Part shown: piece after piece, positions 1 to 8,102 of the stretch
How the letters are laid out: every line of letters begins with the position of its first letter
Numbering within the stretch: position 1 is the stretch's first letter
Assembly (NCBI RefSeq): GCF_018403245.1
Contig: NZ_BOSH01000004.1
Span: forward strand, 1 to 64,000
DNA from: Paenibacillus sp. J2TS4
Lineage (GTDB): Bacteria > Bacillota > Bacilli > Paenibacillales > NBRC-103111
Direction: 5' to 3'
DNA: 64,000 nt
Notes under the pieces: generated by a model
Database searches by the model: none
What the model was told of the DNA's origin: nothing
The model's input: the letters and a program-made list of their open reading frames with translations, nothing else
Position numbers and translations under genes: made by a program

Positions 1-2
1 TG

Positions 3-1184
3 AAACCGGGTAAGGCAATAGGAGTAGATGGAGTAACAAAAGAGATGTACGAAAGTGATCTCGAAGCGAACGTAAAGAATCTCGTGGAGCGACTGAAAAA
101 GAGAAGCTATCGACCCCTGCCAGCACGAAGGACGTATATCCCCAAGGATGAGAAAAGCAAGAGACCGCTCGGCATTCCCGCATACGAGGATAAATTGGTG
201 CAAATGGCATTGAAACAACTACTCGAAGCGATATACGAGCAGGACCTTCTGGATCATTCCTATGGATTTCGTCCGAAACGAAGTATGCATGACGCGTTAA
301 AGCGAGTCACCTACATCATGGAACGCAAAAAGATGGAATATGTCGTTGATGCGGACATCTCCGGATTCTTTAATCATGTTGACCACGACTGGTTGATGAA
401 GTTTCTAAACAAACGGATCGGAGACCCAAACATTCATCGACTCGTGAAAAGAATGCTCATTGCGGGCATTCAAGAAGATGGAAAGTTCGAGCCGACAGAA
501 GAAGGCACCCCCCAAGGGTCTGCGGTGTCGCCGCTTCTAGCCAATATCTATTTACATTACGTACTAGACCTCTGGTTTGAAGTAGCGGTAAAGAAACAGC
601 TAAGGGGTCAGGCGGAAATGGTGCGATTCGCAGATGACTTTGTGTGCATGTTTCAATACAAAGACGATGCCGAGCGATTCTACTATGCGTTACTCAAGCG
701 CTTGGTTAAATTCAATCTCACCGTAGCAGAAGAGAAGACCAAGATTATTCGATTCGGTCGTTTCGCCGAGAGTGCAAGGAGGAAAGCGGGCCTGGGAAAG
801 CCAGAAACGTTCGACTTTCTGGGGTTTACCCATTACTGTGGGAAAAGTCGGACGGGCTCATACCGGATCAAGCGCAAGACGAGCAGGAAGAAATTCCGGC
901 AGAAGGTGAAGGCTTTTGACGAATGGATGAAGCAGGAGAGGCATAAGAAGTTGGCCTTAACCATTCCAAAAGTTCGAGCGAAACTCATGGGTCACTACAG
1001 ATACTACGGGATAACGGACAACTTTATGAGCATAAAGGCGTTCGCTTATCTCGCACAGAAGTCGATGTATAAATGGCTAAACCGCAGAAGCCAACGGCAG
1101 AGCTACACCAAAGAGGAATTCTATGACCGCGTCGTGCACTGGAAGCTACCCAAACCGCGTATCTACGTTAACATCTACAACTGA
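3..1184 (+). CDS. ltrA: Group II intron reverse transcriptase/maturase (5' partial)
   Basis: The frame is open from the first base, so the start codon lies outside the window; the first internal ATG is at 45. Reverse-transcriptase motifs are visible in order: the YGFRPKRSMHDAL block, the PQGSAVSPLLANIYLH block and the catalytic palm motif FADDF (F in place of the usual Y). A maturase/domain X segment follows (HYRYYGITDN region). The protein ends at PRIYVNIYN without a C-terminal HNH endonuclease domain, which fits intron classes that lack it. It assists splicing and reverse-transcribes the intron into DNA. Domain V lies 36 bases after the stop codon. Confidence 0.93.
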   Translation, partial: KPGKAIGVDGVTKEMYESDLEANVKNLVERLKKRSYRPLPARRTYIPKDEKSKRPLGIPAYEDKLVQMALKQLLEAIYEQDLLDHSYGFRPKRSMHDALKRVTYIMERKKMEYVVDADISGFFNHVDHDWLMKFLNKRIGDPNIHRLVKRMLIAGIQEDGKFEPTEEGTPQGSAVSPLLANIYLHYVLDLWFEVAVKKQLRGQAEMVRFADDFVCMFQYKDDAERFYYALLKRLVKFNLTVAEEKTKIIRFGRFAESARRKAGLGKPETFDFLGFTHYCGKSRTGSYRIKRKTSRKKFRQKVKAFDEWMKQERHKKLALTIPKVRAKLMGHYRYYGITDNFMSIKAFAYLAQKSMYKWLNRRSQRQSYTKEEFYDRVVHWKLPKPRIYVNIYN

Positions 1185-1219
1185 AAAAAAAACCATCGAT
1201 TGTAAATGATCAATGTGAG

Positions 1220-1303
1220 GAGCCGTATGCGTTAATTGCGCACGTACGGATCTATGAGGGGTAAGGGGCACAATCCTCGAAGGAAAGGCCCCGCCTACTC
1301 GAC
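1220..1303 (+). ncRNA. Group II intron domains V and VI
   Basis: Bases 1220-1253 form a hairpin starting GAGCCGTATGCG and closing with CGCACGTACGGATC. This is the layout of the catalytic domain V, with an AGC triad at its base, and resembles the lactococcal LtrB domain V. The following GGGG...CCCC segment, ending near 1303, would be domain VI with the branch-point adenosine. Assignment is by consensus pattern; the fold was not computed. Confidence 0.75.
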
Positions 1304-1712
1304 CAGGTCTCCGGGATGATTCTAGCTGCAATCAGCTAATCTCATGCAAAAATGCAGTTGAATTTAGCGATTTGACCGATTTTCGGATTTTGGGGATGAA
1401 AGACATGCAATTTTGCGCGTCATTTGCGAAAAACAGTGGATTCTCGCAATGGACATGCATTCCTGCATGTCCATTTGCTTTTTCAGCCGAGCGCCTTGAT
1501 CGTGGGGCAGATACGCGATAAGACGAGTCTAGCCCCGTTTATCCCATGTCTACACGTGAGAAGCTTTCTTCCAGATGGCCAAAACGTAGCGTTGCATGAC
1601 GTTTGTCAACCGCGTGTGCCCTGCTAAAGCATATTAGCGTTCTATTATTCTCGTATATTAATATAGCTTGTAAGGACGATTGTACCTTATTCCTACAAGC
1701 TGTCCCAACAAC
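1304..1712. other. Intergenic region downstream of the intron
   Basis: These 409 bases carry no gene I can support. Short open frames exist, but none has a convincing ribosome binding site or a recognisable product. The region contains a small stem at about 1319-1338 (TAGCTG/CAGCTA) and the strong hairpin at 1449-1474. It probably holds the 3' exon side of the intron target and decayed sequence. Confidence 0.5.
1449..1484 (+). terminator. Perfect 11-bp hairpin with T-rich tail
   Basis: ATGGACATGCA and TGCATGTCCAT (1449-1459 and 1464-1474) are exact inverted repeats around a 4-base loop, followed by TTGCTTTTTC. This fits a rho-independent terminator, but it could equally be an end of a decayed transposon. 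No gene directly upstream explains it. Confidence 0.45.
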
Positions 1713-3077
1713 CTAGCCGATGGAAATCGCCACAAGTTTAGATTTTCTTTGAACATGAAGCAGGCGGAATAGCAAGCAGAATGCTCCCAGGGCAAGTCCG
1801 GCAATTAACCCTATCCAATAGCCGTAGGCTCCCAAAGAGGTATAATTGGCCAGCACATAGCCTACCGGCAAGCCTATGCCCCAGAAGGAGATCAAAGCTA
1901 CAATAAACGTAACGTTAACGTCTTTGTATCCTCGCAGCGCCCCTTGGATCGGTGCCGCTATCGCATCCGACAGCTGGAAGAAGATAGCGTAGTATAAAAA
2001 TTGCTTGGTCAGCTCAATGACGACGGAATCGTTCGAGTAAAGACCGGCTACCTGCCCATTGAAAATGAACAGAGCGATCGCGCATAAGGTGGACATCATC
2101 AAAGCCATGCCAATGCCAATATAACTGTACTGCTTGGCGTCCGTTGGCCTTCTCGCGCCAATCTCATAGCCTACCATTATAGTCAAACCCATAGAAATGC
2201 TCATGGGAATCATATAGAGAAAAGAAGCGAAATTAATTGCCGCCTGATGGGCAGCTATCGTAATAGTATTAAAGTTGCTCATCAACAGAGTCACCGCGGC
2301 AAAGATTCCCGTCTCCAGCATAATGGCGAGTCCGATCGGGACCCCGATCTTCAGCAGCTCGAACCATTCAGACCAGGCTACGGCAGGAAATCGTCTCATC
2401 ACTTGAAATCCGGAAAAAGGCTCGTTCCGATAGACTACAATGGCAGCAATAACACATATACACCAGTAGGTAATCGAGGTGGCCACTCCTGCGCCGATCC
2501 CGCCCATAGCGGGAAAACCGAATTTTCCGAAGATGAGGACGTAGTTGAAAAAGACGTTGATCGGCAGTGACAGCAGAGTGATAATCATGGTCACCCGGGT
2601 ATGTCCGAGCGCATCAATGAAACAGCGAAGCACGGTGTACATGAACAGCGGAAATACACCGAATGCGAGAGCAAAGAGGTAATTTAGCGCCACATGGCGG
2701 ACGGACTCCTCCAGATCCATCAAATTCAGGATGGGGTTAAGCGCCAGCCCTCCCAAGACGATCAGAAGAACCGAAATAGCCGCGGACAAGTATAACCCTT
2801 GCATGACTGTTAACGGCACACGGTCTCTCTTGCCTGCCCCGACCAGTTGGGCCACTGTAGGGGTGACTGCCATAAGAATCCCGGTAAGTCCGGTAAACAC
2901 CGGCATCCACAGGCTGGAGCCAATGGCGACTCCGGCCAAATCCTCCGGGCTGACATTGCCCGACATGACCGTATCAAAGAAACTCATGGCATACATGGCT
3001 ACTTGTGTCACCAAAATGGGAAACAGGATGATAAACAAGGCGCCCATCTTTTGCCTTACAGTAAAGGTTTGTTTCAT
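1713..3077 (-). CDS. MATE family multidrug/Na+ (or H+) antiporter
   Basis: The product of 454 residues is almost entirely hydrophobic with about twelve membrane segments. It begins MKQTFTVRQKMGALFIILFP and continues into the MATE N-terminal pattern (QVAMYAMSFFDTVMSG). MATE proteins export cationic drugs and metabolites using a sodium or proton gradient. The frame stays open upstream to 3362, but that extension is polar and unlike the family. I therefore start at the ATG at 3077, which has a purine-rich AGAGAGAAGAGAGAA leader and gives the usual family length. Substrate cannot be inferred. Confidence 0.9.
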   Translation of the reverse strand: MKQTFTVRQKMGALFIILFPILVTQVAMYAMSFFDTVMSGNVSPEDLAGVAIGSSLWMPVFTGLTGILMAVTPTVAQLVGAGKRDRVPLTVMQGLYLSAAISVLLIVLGGLALNPILNLMDLEESVRHVALNYLFALAFGVFPLFMYTVLRCFIDALGHTRVTMIITLLSLPINVFFNYVLIFGKFGFPAMGGIGAGVATSITYWCICVIAAIVVYRNEPFSGFQVMRRFPAVAWSEWFELLKIGVPIGLAIMLETGIFAAVTLLMSNFNTITIAAHQAAINFASFLYMIPMSISMGLTIMVGYEIGARRPTDAKQYSYIGIGMALMMSTLCAIALFIFNGQVAGLYSNDSVVIELTKQFLYYAIFFQLSDAIAAPIQGALRGYKDVNVTFIVALISFWGIGLPVGYVLANYTSLGAYGYWIGLIAGLALGAFCLLFRLLHVQRKSKLVAISIG

Positions 3078-3327
3078 TCTTCTCTCTTCTCTCTCTACCC
3101 TATTATTATTTTGACAGAATATTGAATAGTATAACAGACCATCCATAATCGGGCTAGAGAAGTGCTCTTTGTAATGAGAGAAGTGTATAGCACAGTGGTA
3201 TGGACTGCGGATGGGGCAAAAAACACTCCTGTCCTCCGTAATCTGTATCGAACCTCCGTACTGCAGACTGAATAACAAGTAAGTAGAGTGTTGAATAGTG
3301 GAAAGTAAGCTGGATGAAGGAGGGGGA

Positions 3328-3456
3328 ATGGATATGACTAGGGAAGAGTTCATCCTTCGCATCGCTCCGATTGCTGTACAGCTGAAGACCGAGGGCTCTC
3401 CAATTTTTCCATCCGTCCGGATTGCTCAAGCCATACTAGAAACGAGGGAGGCTTAA
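3328..3456 (+). pseudogene. Truncated glucosaminidase (peptidoglycan hydrolase) N-terminus
   Basis: A strong GAAGGAGGGGG ribosome binding site precedes an ATG that encodes 42 residues, including FILRIAPIAVQLKTEG and SPIFPSVRIAQAILET. This matches the start of mannosyl-glycoprotein endo-beta-N-acetylglucosaminidase (FlgJ-like) domains as I know them, where the ILET glutamate is followed by GG. Here an AG insertion appears to shift the frame (ACGAGGGAGGC), and translation stops at once. The other frame continues GGLIDTPENGSYDFY for a short distance before being lost. I read it as a degraded gene whose start is intact. A short functional peptide cannot be excluded. Confidence 0.55.
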
Positions 3457-3522
3457 TCGATACGCCGGAGAACGGAAGCTATGACTTCTATAGATTGTTA
3501 ACAATATTATGGAGAAAAGGGA

Positions 3523-3960
3523 TTATATAGTGCGTGCAGAGGAAATTCCTCTATATGGAACTTTATGAATTTTAATTTCCAGCCAGCTGCCTTTGCCGTT
3601 TACAATTGCTTTCGCATTGAAGGCCGCTTCAAAAAACTTCTTTTTATCCTCAAACTGATGGATGGCCATCCCCGGCCTTAATTCATATTCAAAGACATAA
3701 TAATGATCGTCGATTTTCTCGCTGAAGCGGATAAGGGCGGGGAATAATTTGACGGTTCGACTGCCTCGCTCCATTTTTACAAATAAACCGGTTCGTTCAA
3801 AAGTGGCCTTCATTTTTCGAACGTTCCGGTTTTTGTTGGAAAAATACCAGATATAGAAAATAGCGGCCATAATAGCGCACAGTGCAAAAAGCTTCCCACG
3901 GTTAGCTTCCAGGAAGATGGATATCGATTCTACGGACGAGCCGAAAGGATTAAAAAACAA
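3523..3960 (-). CDS. Short membrane-anchored protein resembling the N-terminus of FtsK/SpoIIIE-type coupling proteins
   Basis: The 145-residue product has one membrane segment (LFALCAIMAAIFYIWYF) followed by a small mixed alpha/beta region with VFEYELRPGMAIHQFEDKKK. This layout resembles the region ahead of the ATPase in FtsK/SpoIIIE-like conjugation coupling proteins (the ConQ/YdcQ type), whose full length is several hundred residues. No Walker motif is present, so if the resemblance is real this is a truncated remnant. GGAGGTGG lies six bases before a TTG at 3960, making that the better start. A GTG at 3969 would overlap the binding site itself. The family call is tentative. Confidence 0.5.
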   Translation of the reverse strand: MFFNPFGSSVESISIFLEANRGKLFALCAIMAAIFYIWYFSNKNRNVRKMKATFERTGLFVKMERGSRTVKLFPALIRFSEKIDDHYYVFEYELRPGMAIHQFEDKKKFFEAAFNAKAIVNGKGSWLEIKIHKVPYRGISSARTI

Positions 3961-4087
3961 CGCTTCCACCTCCGGCCAGCAGAGGATCTTCGCGGACCAA
4001 GAGAGGAACTTCTCCAGCGAACAGATAGTCCTGCCCGCGATGGACGACGGATCTGTCGTGAACCTGCCGAATCCTGAAGGGTATCAT
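3950..4087 (-). CDS. 45-residue hypothetical protein, translationally coupled to the next gene
   Basis: A clear GGAAAGGAG ribosome binding site lies nine bases before the ATG at 4087. The product starts MIPFRIRQVHDRSVVHRGQD and is soluble and basic. Its stop codon lies just inside the start of the FtsK-like fragment (11-base overlap), which suggests translational coupling. I do not recognise the protein. Small genes just ahead of coupling-protein genes are common in integrative elements, so this may be part of the same remnant. Confidence 0.5.
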   Translation of the reverse strand: MIPFRIRQVHDRSVVHRGQDYLFAGEVPLLVREDPLLAGGGSVVF

Positions 4088-4170
4088 AGCCAAAAACTCC
4101 TTTCCAGCAGACTATATTACAAGGATATGTTGTCCTAGTAAAAATAGTCCACTGGAAAACAATTAACCGG

Positions 4171-4683
4171 CTATTCCCAAGGGAAAGAAGTGCCGAACAT
4201 GGCAGCCCATTCCTTGCTTTCGACACGGCGTTTGCTGCGCGCCTCCGCACGGGCCGGGGCCGAGTCGTGCAGCAGCTTTTCCTGGGGAGTTTCGGGAAAG
4301 GCCTTGGGGACCTCGGTCGGCAACCCATCTTCCCCTAGCGCTACATAAGTCAGGAAGGAAGTGGCGCATACTTTTCTTTGTCCGGTGTGGAGGTCTTCGG
4401 CAATGACCTTGACAAAAACCTCCATGGAGGTTCGTCCGGCCCAGGTAACGAAGGCTTCCAGCGAGACCTCGTTATCGACGCGGATGGGATGGAGGAAATC
4501 TATCGAATCCGTCGATGCGGTAACGACCGGCCTTCTGGAGTGGCGCATGGCAGCCCGTGCCGCAACGTCGTCGATGTAGGCCATCAGCTTGCCTCCGAAT
4601 AATGTATGATGATTGTTCGTATCGGGCGGCAATACATAGCTGGAAAGGACCGTCCGGGATTGCTTGACTGGTTTTGAATTCAC
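4171..4683 (-). CDS. Hotdog-fold acyl-CoA thioesterase (YkhA-like)
   Basis: The protein (170 residues) carries the acyl-CoA thioesterase core: SSYVLPPDTNNHHTLFGGKL, then YIDDVAARAAMRHSRR and STDSIDFLHPIRV. These match YkhA/YciA-type hexameric hydrolases that split long-chain acyl-CoA to CoA and free acid. The short C-terminal tail with several arginines is typical of the Bacillus proteins. GAGGAGA lies 10 bases before the GTG at 4683. An ATG at 4692 is also in frame but almost touches the binding site, so GTG is preferred. It stands alone on this strand. Confidence 0.88.
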   Translation of the reverse strand: MNSKPVKQSRTVLSSYVLPPDTNNHHTLFGGKLMAYIDDVAARAAMRHSRRPVVTASTDSIDFLHPIRVDNEVSLEAFVTWAGRTSMEVFVKVIAEDLHTGQRKVCATSFLTYVALGEDGLPTEVPKAFPETPQEKLLHDSAPARAEARSKRRVESKEWAAMFGTSFPWE

Positions 4684-4944
4684 GATGATCATTCTCCTCG
4701 AAGCCCTGATACGGGTAAGGTTATTTAATCAAACAGACTGATCGATTACAGAAATAGGTTTACCATGATTGACGGATTGGATTCCATCTATATAAGGGAT
4801 CGGCTTATTACTCTAATGAATGTAACATAATCGGTTTGGCTGAGCCAAGCCCTTTGGGAATCCCTTTTCTAAGATCAATAAAATCGACTATAATGAAGCG
4901 GATGCATATGACTTAATTAGTTCAATAGAAGGGAGAAGAAATGA

Positions 4945-5259
4945 ATGATTCCATACGGCGCTGCAACCTGGAAAGAAATTCACTTTACGGGCTTTACGCC
5001 AAACGTCGAGGAGAGGCTTCCCTGGATCGATATATATTTGAAGCTGCATTTCGAGGAGGGAACTGAGCTTCCCGAAGGATTAACAGACCCGAGCGGGCTT
5101 GCGATTTGCAATGCTGACCGAAAAATTGTCCAGTTGATCGTATTGGATGAAGGCTGCGACAGTGAGTTTCAATTTACTCCCGGAGAGAAGGAGCAAATCG
5201 TACGCTACCTGCTAGATTCCGGACTCGCGACCGGATATATAGAGGAGCGCGCGGAATAA
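4945..5259 (+). CDS. Conserved hypothetical protein, 104 residues
   Basis: GGGAG sits nine bases before the ATG at 4945. An overlapping ATG at 4941 opens another frame that soon stops. The product is a small acidic soluble protein (MIPYGAATWKEIHFTGF..., CNADRKIVQLIVLDEGCDSE) with no signal peptide or membrane segment. I do not recognise its family. It is followed at a distance of about 110 bases by the GT2 gene of the next operon, so it could be cotranscribed, but nothing shows a functional link. Confidence 0.7.
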   Translation: MIPYGAATWKEIHFTGFTPNVEERLPWIDIYLKLHFEEGTELPEGLTDPSGLAICNADRKIVQLIVLDEGCDSEFQFTPGEKEQIVRYLLDSGLATGYIEERAE

Positions 5260-5369
5260 AGGCCGGTGTTTAACGGTGTAAGAATGAGGGTATAATGTTT
5301 TCGAGATAGGCTGCTATGCAAAACTAGGTTCCAGAAGACCTTTTTGCCCAAGATTAAGGGGTGCATCCT

Positions 5370-6077
5370 TTGAAAACACTGATTATTATCCCTGCCTATA
5401 ATGAGGAAAAAAATATTGTTCCCGTCCTTACCTCCGTTAAACAGAGTCATCCAACTAAAGATATTGTTGTCATTAATGACGGCTCCAAAGATCAAACGGG
5501 GGATTTAGCGCGTCAAACCGGACTGGCTCATGTTATAGATTTGCCGGTAAACATCGGGATCGGCGGAGCGGTTCAGACCGGCTATTTGTTCGCCTGCCGC
5601 AACGGTTACGATGTAGCCGTTCAAATCGATGCGGACGGTCAGCACGATCCGGCCGACGTTAATAAAATTATTGACGTCATCGAATCGGGCGAAGCCGATT
5701 GCTGCGTCGGCTCCCGGTTTTTGCAAAAAACCGCTTATCGCTCAACCTGGGCGAGGCGGGCCGGGATTCAATTTTTTGCCTGGTTAATCCGTGGCTTGAC
5801 CGGCAAAACGATAACCGATCCGACCTCCGGGTTTCGTGCGGTAAATCGGCGGGTCATTGAGCTGTTTTCGGAATATTATCCCGATGATTACCCGGAAGTG
5901 GAGGCGGTCGTTCTGCTTGAAACTAAAGGGTTTCGGGTTAAGGAGACCTCCGTCCTGATGCACAGCCGCACTTCCGGAAAATCTTCCATTACCCCCGTCA
6001 AATCATTGTATTACATGCTTAAAGTGTCGCTTGCCGTTCTGATGACCCGAATAAGGAATGTGAGCGGGCGGCTATGA
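5370..6077 (+). CDS. Family 2 glycosyltransferase (polyprenyl-phosphate sugar synthase type)
   Basis: The GT-A fold signatures are clear: IIIPAYNEEKNI at the start, VVINDGSKDQTGD, the nucleotide-sugar site VQIDADGQHDP and DPTSGFRAVNRR. This is the pattern of dolichol- and undecaprenyl-phosphate mannosyl/glucosyltransferases (DPM1-like), which load a sugar on a polyprenyl phosphate at the inner face of the membrane. AAGGGG lies eight bases before TTG 5370; a GTG at 5361 overlaps the binding site. The stop overlaps the next start (ATGA). With the following three genes it forms a lipid-linked sugar donor and transfer operon. Confidence 0.88.
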   Translation: MKTLIIIPAYNEEKNIVPVLTSVKQSHPTKDIVVINDGSKDQTGDLARQTGLAHVIDLPVNIGIGGAVQTGYLFACRNGYDVAVQIDADGQHDPADVNKIIDVIESGEADCCVGSRFLQKTAYRSTWARRAGIQFFAWLIRGLTGKTITDPTSGFRAVNRRVIELFSEYYPDDYPEVEAVVLLETKGFRVKETSVLMHSRTSGKSSITPVKSLYYMLKVSLAVLMTRIRNVSGRL

Positions 6078-6445
6078 ACATTTATTTATTATCGATTATA
6101 TTCAGTCTGTTTTTTCTCGTGGTGACGCTGGAGCTCATCCGACGGCAAAAAGTAGCGGAAAGATATTCCCTGCTATGGCTCATTCTGGCGCTGGTTATGT
6201 TGGTGTCCAGTATTTTTCCGGGCTGGCTTAATGCGGTATCCCGTCTGGTAAATGTCTATTACGCTCCATCGCTTCTTTTTTTGGTCGGGTTTATTTTTTC
6301 CCTTCTGCTGATTATGCATCTGACCATCGTTATCACGCGTCTGCAAAGGCAAGTGACCCGAATGATCCAGGAAGTGGCCCTGCTTAAGGCACAGAAGGGA
6401 CGAGAGGAGGCTCCCGATGACGGCTCTGCTCATCGTCCTGGCTAA
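6074..6445 (+). CDS. DUF2304 membrane protein
   Basis: The 123-residue product has three membrane segments and a short cytoplasmic coiled tail (TRLQRQVTRMIQEVALLKAQ). The sequence LELIRRQKVAERYSLLWLIL is the hallmark of DUF2304 proteins, which almost always sit next to GT2 enzymes of the polyprenyl-phosphate glycosyltransferase type. Its role is not known; a partner of the transferase or flippase is inferred. It overlaps the GT2 gene by four bases and the next gene by 29 bases, so the operon is tightly coupled. Confidence 0.85.
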   Translation: MNIYLLSIIFSLFFLVVTLELIRRQKVAERYSLLWLILALVMLVSSIFPGWLNAVSRLVNVYYAPSLLFLVGFIFSLLLIMHLTIVITRLQRQVTRMIQEVALLKAQKGREEAPDDGSAHRPG

Positions 6446-6764
6446 TGTTCTGCTGTTGGTCACCGGACAACTTTTGTGGAAAATAACGCTTAACCGACAT
6501 CCGATTAAAACCTGGGACAATGTCCTTACGATACTCCTTCAGCCTTCCATGATTTTGGGCTGTATTTTGTTTGCGGCTGCTACACTGATATGGTTTTACG
6601 CTTTAAGCCGCTACAATTTAAGTCGAATCTACCCTCTGCAATCGATGGCTTACGTATTGGGGGCCGTTGGAGGGGTCGTTTTTTTAAGAGAATCGATGTC
6701 CGTCTATCAATGGCTCGGTCTGTTCTTTATAGTCGGCGGGGCGTTCCTGCTCTCCAAATCGTAA
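6417..6764 (+). CDS. SMR/EamA-like small membrane protein, putative lipid-sugar flippase
   Basis: Four membrane segments in 115 residues, with the N-terminal LLLVTGQLLWK and the loop SRYNLSRIYPLQSMAYVLGA, match the EmrE/ArnE type. In polymyxin-resistance operons ArnE/ArnF move undecaprenyl-phosphate sugar across the membrane, and position between a GT2 and a GT-C enzyme suggests the same job here. The acidic residue used by drug-exporting SMR proteins in helix 1 is not obvious, which argues against a multidrug pump. The GGAGG before the start lies inside the DUF2304 gene. Confidence 0.8.
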   Translation: MTALLIVLANVLLLVTGQLLWKITLNRHPIKTWDNVLTILLQPSMILGCILFAAATLIWFYALSRYNLSRIYPLQSMAYVLGAVGGVVFLRESMSVYQWLGLFFIVGGAFLLSKS

Positions 6765-6781
6765 TGCACGGAGGAATGCTT

Positions 6782-8020
6782 GTGAACATGCATAACACGC
6801 AGAACATGCAGCGAATCTACACAGGGGCTATTATCCTAATCATGCTGTTAGCGCTTGGACTCCGGCTTTATTACGTGTGGAGCGAAACCTACGAGCCTTT
6901 GGAGTGGGATCAGCTCGAATATACGAAATTGGCGATTCAATGGCTGGAGCAAGGAATCTATGCATACCGGGATACGGTTCCTAATACGCTGGTGACTCCA
7001 GGCTGGCCGGCGATGCTATACGTGATGTACGGTTTGTTTGGGTATGATCCGCTGGAGCCGACACTCATGATTATCCGGACGCTCAATTGTTTTATCAATG
7101 TGGTAGCGATCTGGTTTATCTACAAGCTGGGCGTTCGGCTTTTCCATCCGGCGGTGGGGCTGTTGGCTGCCTTGTTCGCTGCGGTTTATCCGTCTTATAT
7201 TTGGTCGACCTCGCTTATTTTGACGGAGGTCCCTTTTTTGACTCTTTTTACGGCTTTTTTATATATGCAGGTTAAAATTATTCAGGAAAATCGTCCTCGA
7301 GACCATCTGGTCATGGGACTGTTGTTGGCCGCTTGCGTTCTCATTCGGCCCAACGTATTGCCGTTAGCTATCGTTCCGTACTTGTTTCTGTGGGTTATTC
7401 ACCGCAGGCTGTTTGTGGCGCAAATTGTGCGAGGAGCCGGAGCCTTTGCACTCCTTATGCTTCCCTGGTGGATCCGCAATGCGGTCACCTTCCATGAGTT
7501 TATTCCAATCGCCAAGGGAGAAGCGGGTAATCCTTTTCTAGGCGGAACCGATCCTTATTTCAGAGGAACGATTGATTGGACGCAGGTGGATGAGCAGCAT
7601 CAATTCCAACAAGGGCTGGAGCGGATTAAACGGGGACTTAAGGAGGAGCCCTGGCTGTGGATCAAATGGTTCACGGTCGGCAAATTTAAAGTGTTCTATC
7701 GGACCCTCTGGGTCGGCCCCTATCAAAATTTCGTGCCGGCTGTTTATTTCTCGCTGTTAAGCAAGCTTCATTATGCTATTGTGTATATAGGCTGGACAGC
7801 TTTGCCGGTCTTTAGCTTTTTTCATCGGTCCTTTGCTTATTTGACGGTAAGTCTGCTGATTTTTTATGGGGTTCACGCTTTATTCATTCCGGTTGATCGG
7901 TACTTGTACGGAATGCTTCCTTTTCTTATGCTGGGTACGGCGCAGGTTGCAGTGATGGGGCTCCGTTGGTTACAGAGTCTCCTTGACCGCTCGGCAGTCA
8001 ATTCCCGGCGAAATGGTTAG
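6782..8020 (+). CDS. GT-C membrane glycosyltransferase (GT39/ArnT-like)
   Basis: About 412 residues with ten or more membrane segments. The first outside loop holds SETYEPLEWDQLEYTKLA, the acidic D-x-x-x-Y type motif of dolichyl-phosphate-mannose mannosyltransferases and ArnT-like enzymes, and NTLVTPGWPAMLY follows. These enzymes take sugar from a polyprenyl phosphate on the outer face of the membrane and add it to a surface polymer or protein. The frame runs upstream through the preceding gene, but GGAGG at 6770-6774 points to the GTG at 6782. It is the last gene of the operon; the acceptor is unknown. Confidence 0.82.
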   Translation: MNMHNTQNMQRIYTGAIILIMLLALGLRLYYVWSETYEPLEWDQLEYTKLAIQWLEQGIYAYRDTVPNTLVTPGWPAMLYVMYGLFGYDPLEPTLMIIRTLNCFINVVAIWFIYKLGVRLFHPAVGLLAALFAAVYPSYIWSTSLILTEVPFLTLFTAFLYMQVKIIQENRPRDHLVMGLLLAACVLIRPNVLPLAIVPYLFLWVIHRRLFVAQIVRGAGAFALLMLPWWIRNAVTFHEFIPIAKGEAGNPFLGGTDPYFRGTIDWTQVDEQHQFQQGLERIKRGLKEEPWLWIKWFTVGKFKVFYRTLWVGPYQNFVPAVYFSLLSKLHYAIVYIGWTALPVFSFFHRSFAYLTVSLLIFYGVHALFIPVDRYLYGMLPFLMLGTAQVAVMGLRWLQSLLDRSAVNSRRNG

Positions 8021-8049
8021 CTGACTGGCGGCCGGAATGGCAAGGCATA

Positions 8050-8099
8050 ACAAACCCCTCGCCGTGAAGGAACATAAGGTCGAGGGGTATTTGGTTTGT
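8050..8099. terminator. Terminator between convergent genes
   Basis: ACAAACCCCTCG and CGAGGGG...TTTGT form an interrupted stem between the glycosyltransferase operon and the CBS gene on the other strand. It probably serves both. Confidence 0.65.
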
Positions 8100-8102
8100 C
8101 AA

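Larger units (their letters stand above)
1..1303 (+). mobile_element. Group II intron, 3' portion (5' end outside window)
   Basis: The window opens inside an intron-encoded reverse transcriptase, and the gene is followed by typical group II RNA domains. A domain V-like hairpin begins with GAGCCGTATGCG at 1220, and the segment runs on to CTACTCGAC at about 1303, a common 3' end for bacterial group II introns. Such introns self-splice and move by retrohoming with their maturase. The 5' splice site and domains I-III lie upstream of the window, so completeness and the interrupted site cannot be judged. The exact 3' boundary is inferred from the consensus. Confidence 0.85.

Noticed and set aside
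3078..3362. N-terminal extension of the MATE protein
   Set aside because: The extension is polar, includes the upstream region of a plus-strand remnant, and does not resemble MATE proteins.
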